Under the pieces are notes generated by a model, which did no database searches, was not told the origin of the DNA, and worked only from the letters and a program-made list of their open reading frames with translations. Positions 7,347 through 7,425 of a stretch of 7,425 nucleotides of DNA are shown one piece after another. Source of the stretch: Alphaproteobacteria bacterium (GTDB lineage Bacteria > Pseudomonadota > Alphaproteobacteria > Puniceispirillales > Puniceispirillaceae). Made by a program: the position numbers and the translations under genes. The number at the start of each line of letters is the position of its first letter. The stretch's first letter is position 1. Location of the stretch: assembly GCA_011526395.1 (NCBI GenBank), contig WTHW01000075.1, forward strand, positions 1-7,425, written 5' to 3'.

Positions 7347-7425
7347 ACTTTTTTCGTGCACGAAACTTCGATGCACCCTCGCTCAGGGCTTTTTGCGGCG
7401 CTCTGGTCAAGGCTAAGTCATTATC
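7345..7425 (-). CDS. C-terminal end of an unidentified gene upstream of hldE (partial)
   Basis: On the minus strand the frame entering from the right edge is open for 26 codons and ends in TAA at 7347-7345, 10 bases before the hldE ATG. The last residues, TRAPQKALSEGASKFRARKK, are basic and hydrophilic, like an ordinary soluble C-terminal tail. Spacing and strand suggest an operon with hldE. Neighbours of hldE are often other LPS-core genes (hldD, gmhA, gmhB or heptosyltransferases), but nothing in this tail identifies the family. That a gene is present is an inference from the open frame and the tight spacing. Confidence 0.5.
   Translation of the reverse strand, partial: DNDLALTRAPQKALSEGASKFRARKK
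7352..7365. repeat. Perfect 14-bp palindrome upstream of hldE
   Basis: TTTCGTGCACGAAA is its own reverse complement, centred between 7358 and 7359, and ends 17 bases before the hldE start. It lies in the final codons of the upstream partial gene (the KFRARK region). A partly related copy (GTGCATCGAA, minus strand, about 7376-7367) precedes it. It could be an operator-like site or a small hairpin near the hldE ribosome binding site, or chance from a lysine/arginine-rich tail. No function is assigned. Confidence 0.3.

Noticed and set aside
7335..7376. GTG start at 7376 extending HldE by 14 residues
   Set aside because: It would overlap the upstream reading frame, adds residues not expected in HldE, and lacks the AAGAG site present before the ATG at 7334.
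6862..7416. Two plus-strand open frames of about 90 codons each opposite hldE
   Set aside because: They are antisense to a clearly conserved gene and look like shadow frames; neither shows recognisable motifs or a clear ribosome binding site.

Overview
This window is ordinary, well-conserved alphaproteobacterial chromosome built around the cell-elongation (elongasome) operon, and I see no sign of a new defence, mobile or biosynthetic system. The contiguous order mreB (tail only) - mreC - mreD - mrdA (PBP2) - rodA on one strand is typical of Alphaproteobacteria; in E. coli mrdA-rodA lie apart from mreBCD. An SbmA/BacA peptide transporter and a fused two-domain HldE also fit a Gram-negative proteobacterium. 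By eye the base composition is moderate to slightly AT-rich, which would suit a marine lineage such as SAR116 or a relative. That placement is a guess; the class-level assignment is firmer.

Layout. Bases 2-64 are the last codons of mreB. Then come mreC (71-988), mreD (985-1515, start overlapping the mreC stop), mrdA/PBP2 (about 1532-3478, start uncertain) and rodA (3478-4593, start overlapping the mrdA stop by one base). After 35 bases with a good ribosome binding site comes sbmA (4629-5885), probably read as the last gene of the same operon. hldE lies on the opposite strand (7334-5895), and its stop codon is 9 bases from the sbmA stop. A 10-bp inverted repeat flanked by T runs in both orientations sits inside the last codons of hldE and may end the sbmA transcript. 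At the right edge, also on the minus strand, are the last 26 codons of an unidentified gene, 10 bases upstream of the hldE start.

How the genes work together. MreB filaments, MreC and MreD organise the sidewall peptidoglycan machine. RodA polymerises glycan strands and PBP2 crosslinks them. SbmA/BacA is a proton-driven inner-membrane importer of peptides. HldE makes the ADP-heptose precursor of the LPS inner core. The whole window therefore serves the envelope: wall, inner membrane and outer-membrane LPS.

There is no gene-free stretch longer than 35 bases, and I found no RNA genes, insertion sequences, CRISPR arrays or attachment sites. The points most worth a second look are an apparent insertion of about 45 residues in the PBP2 transpeptidase domain, the placement of sbmA behind rodA, and the inverted repeat embedded in the hldE 3' end.
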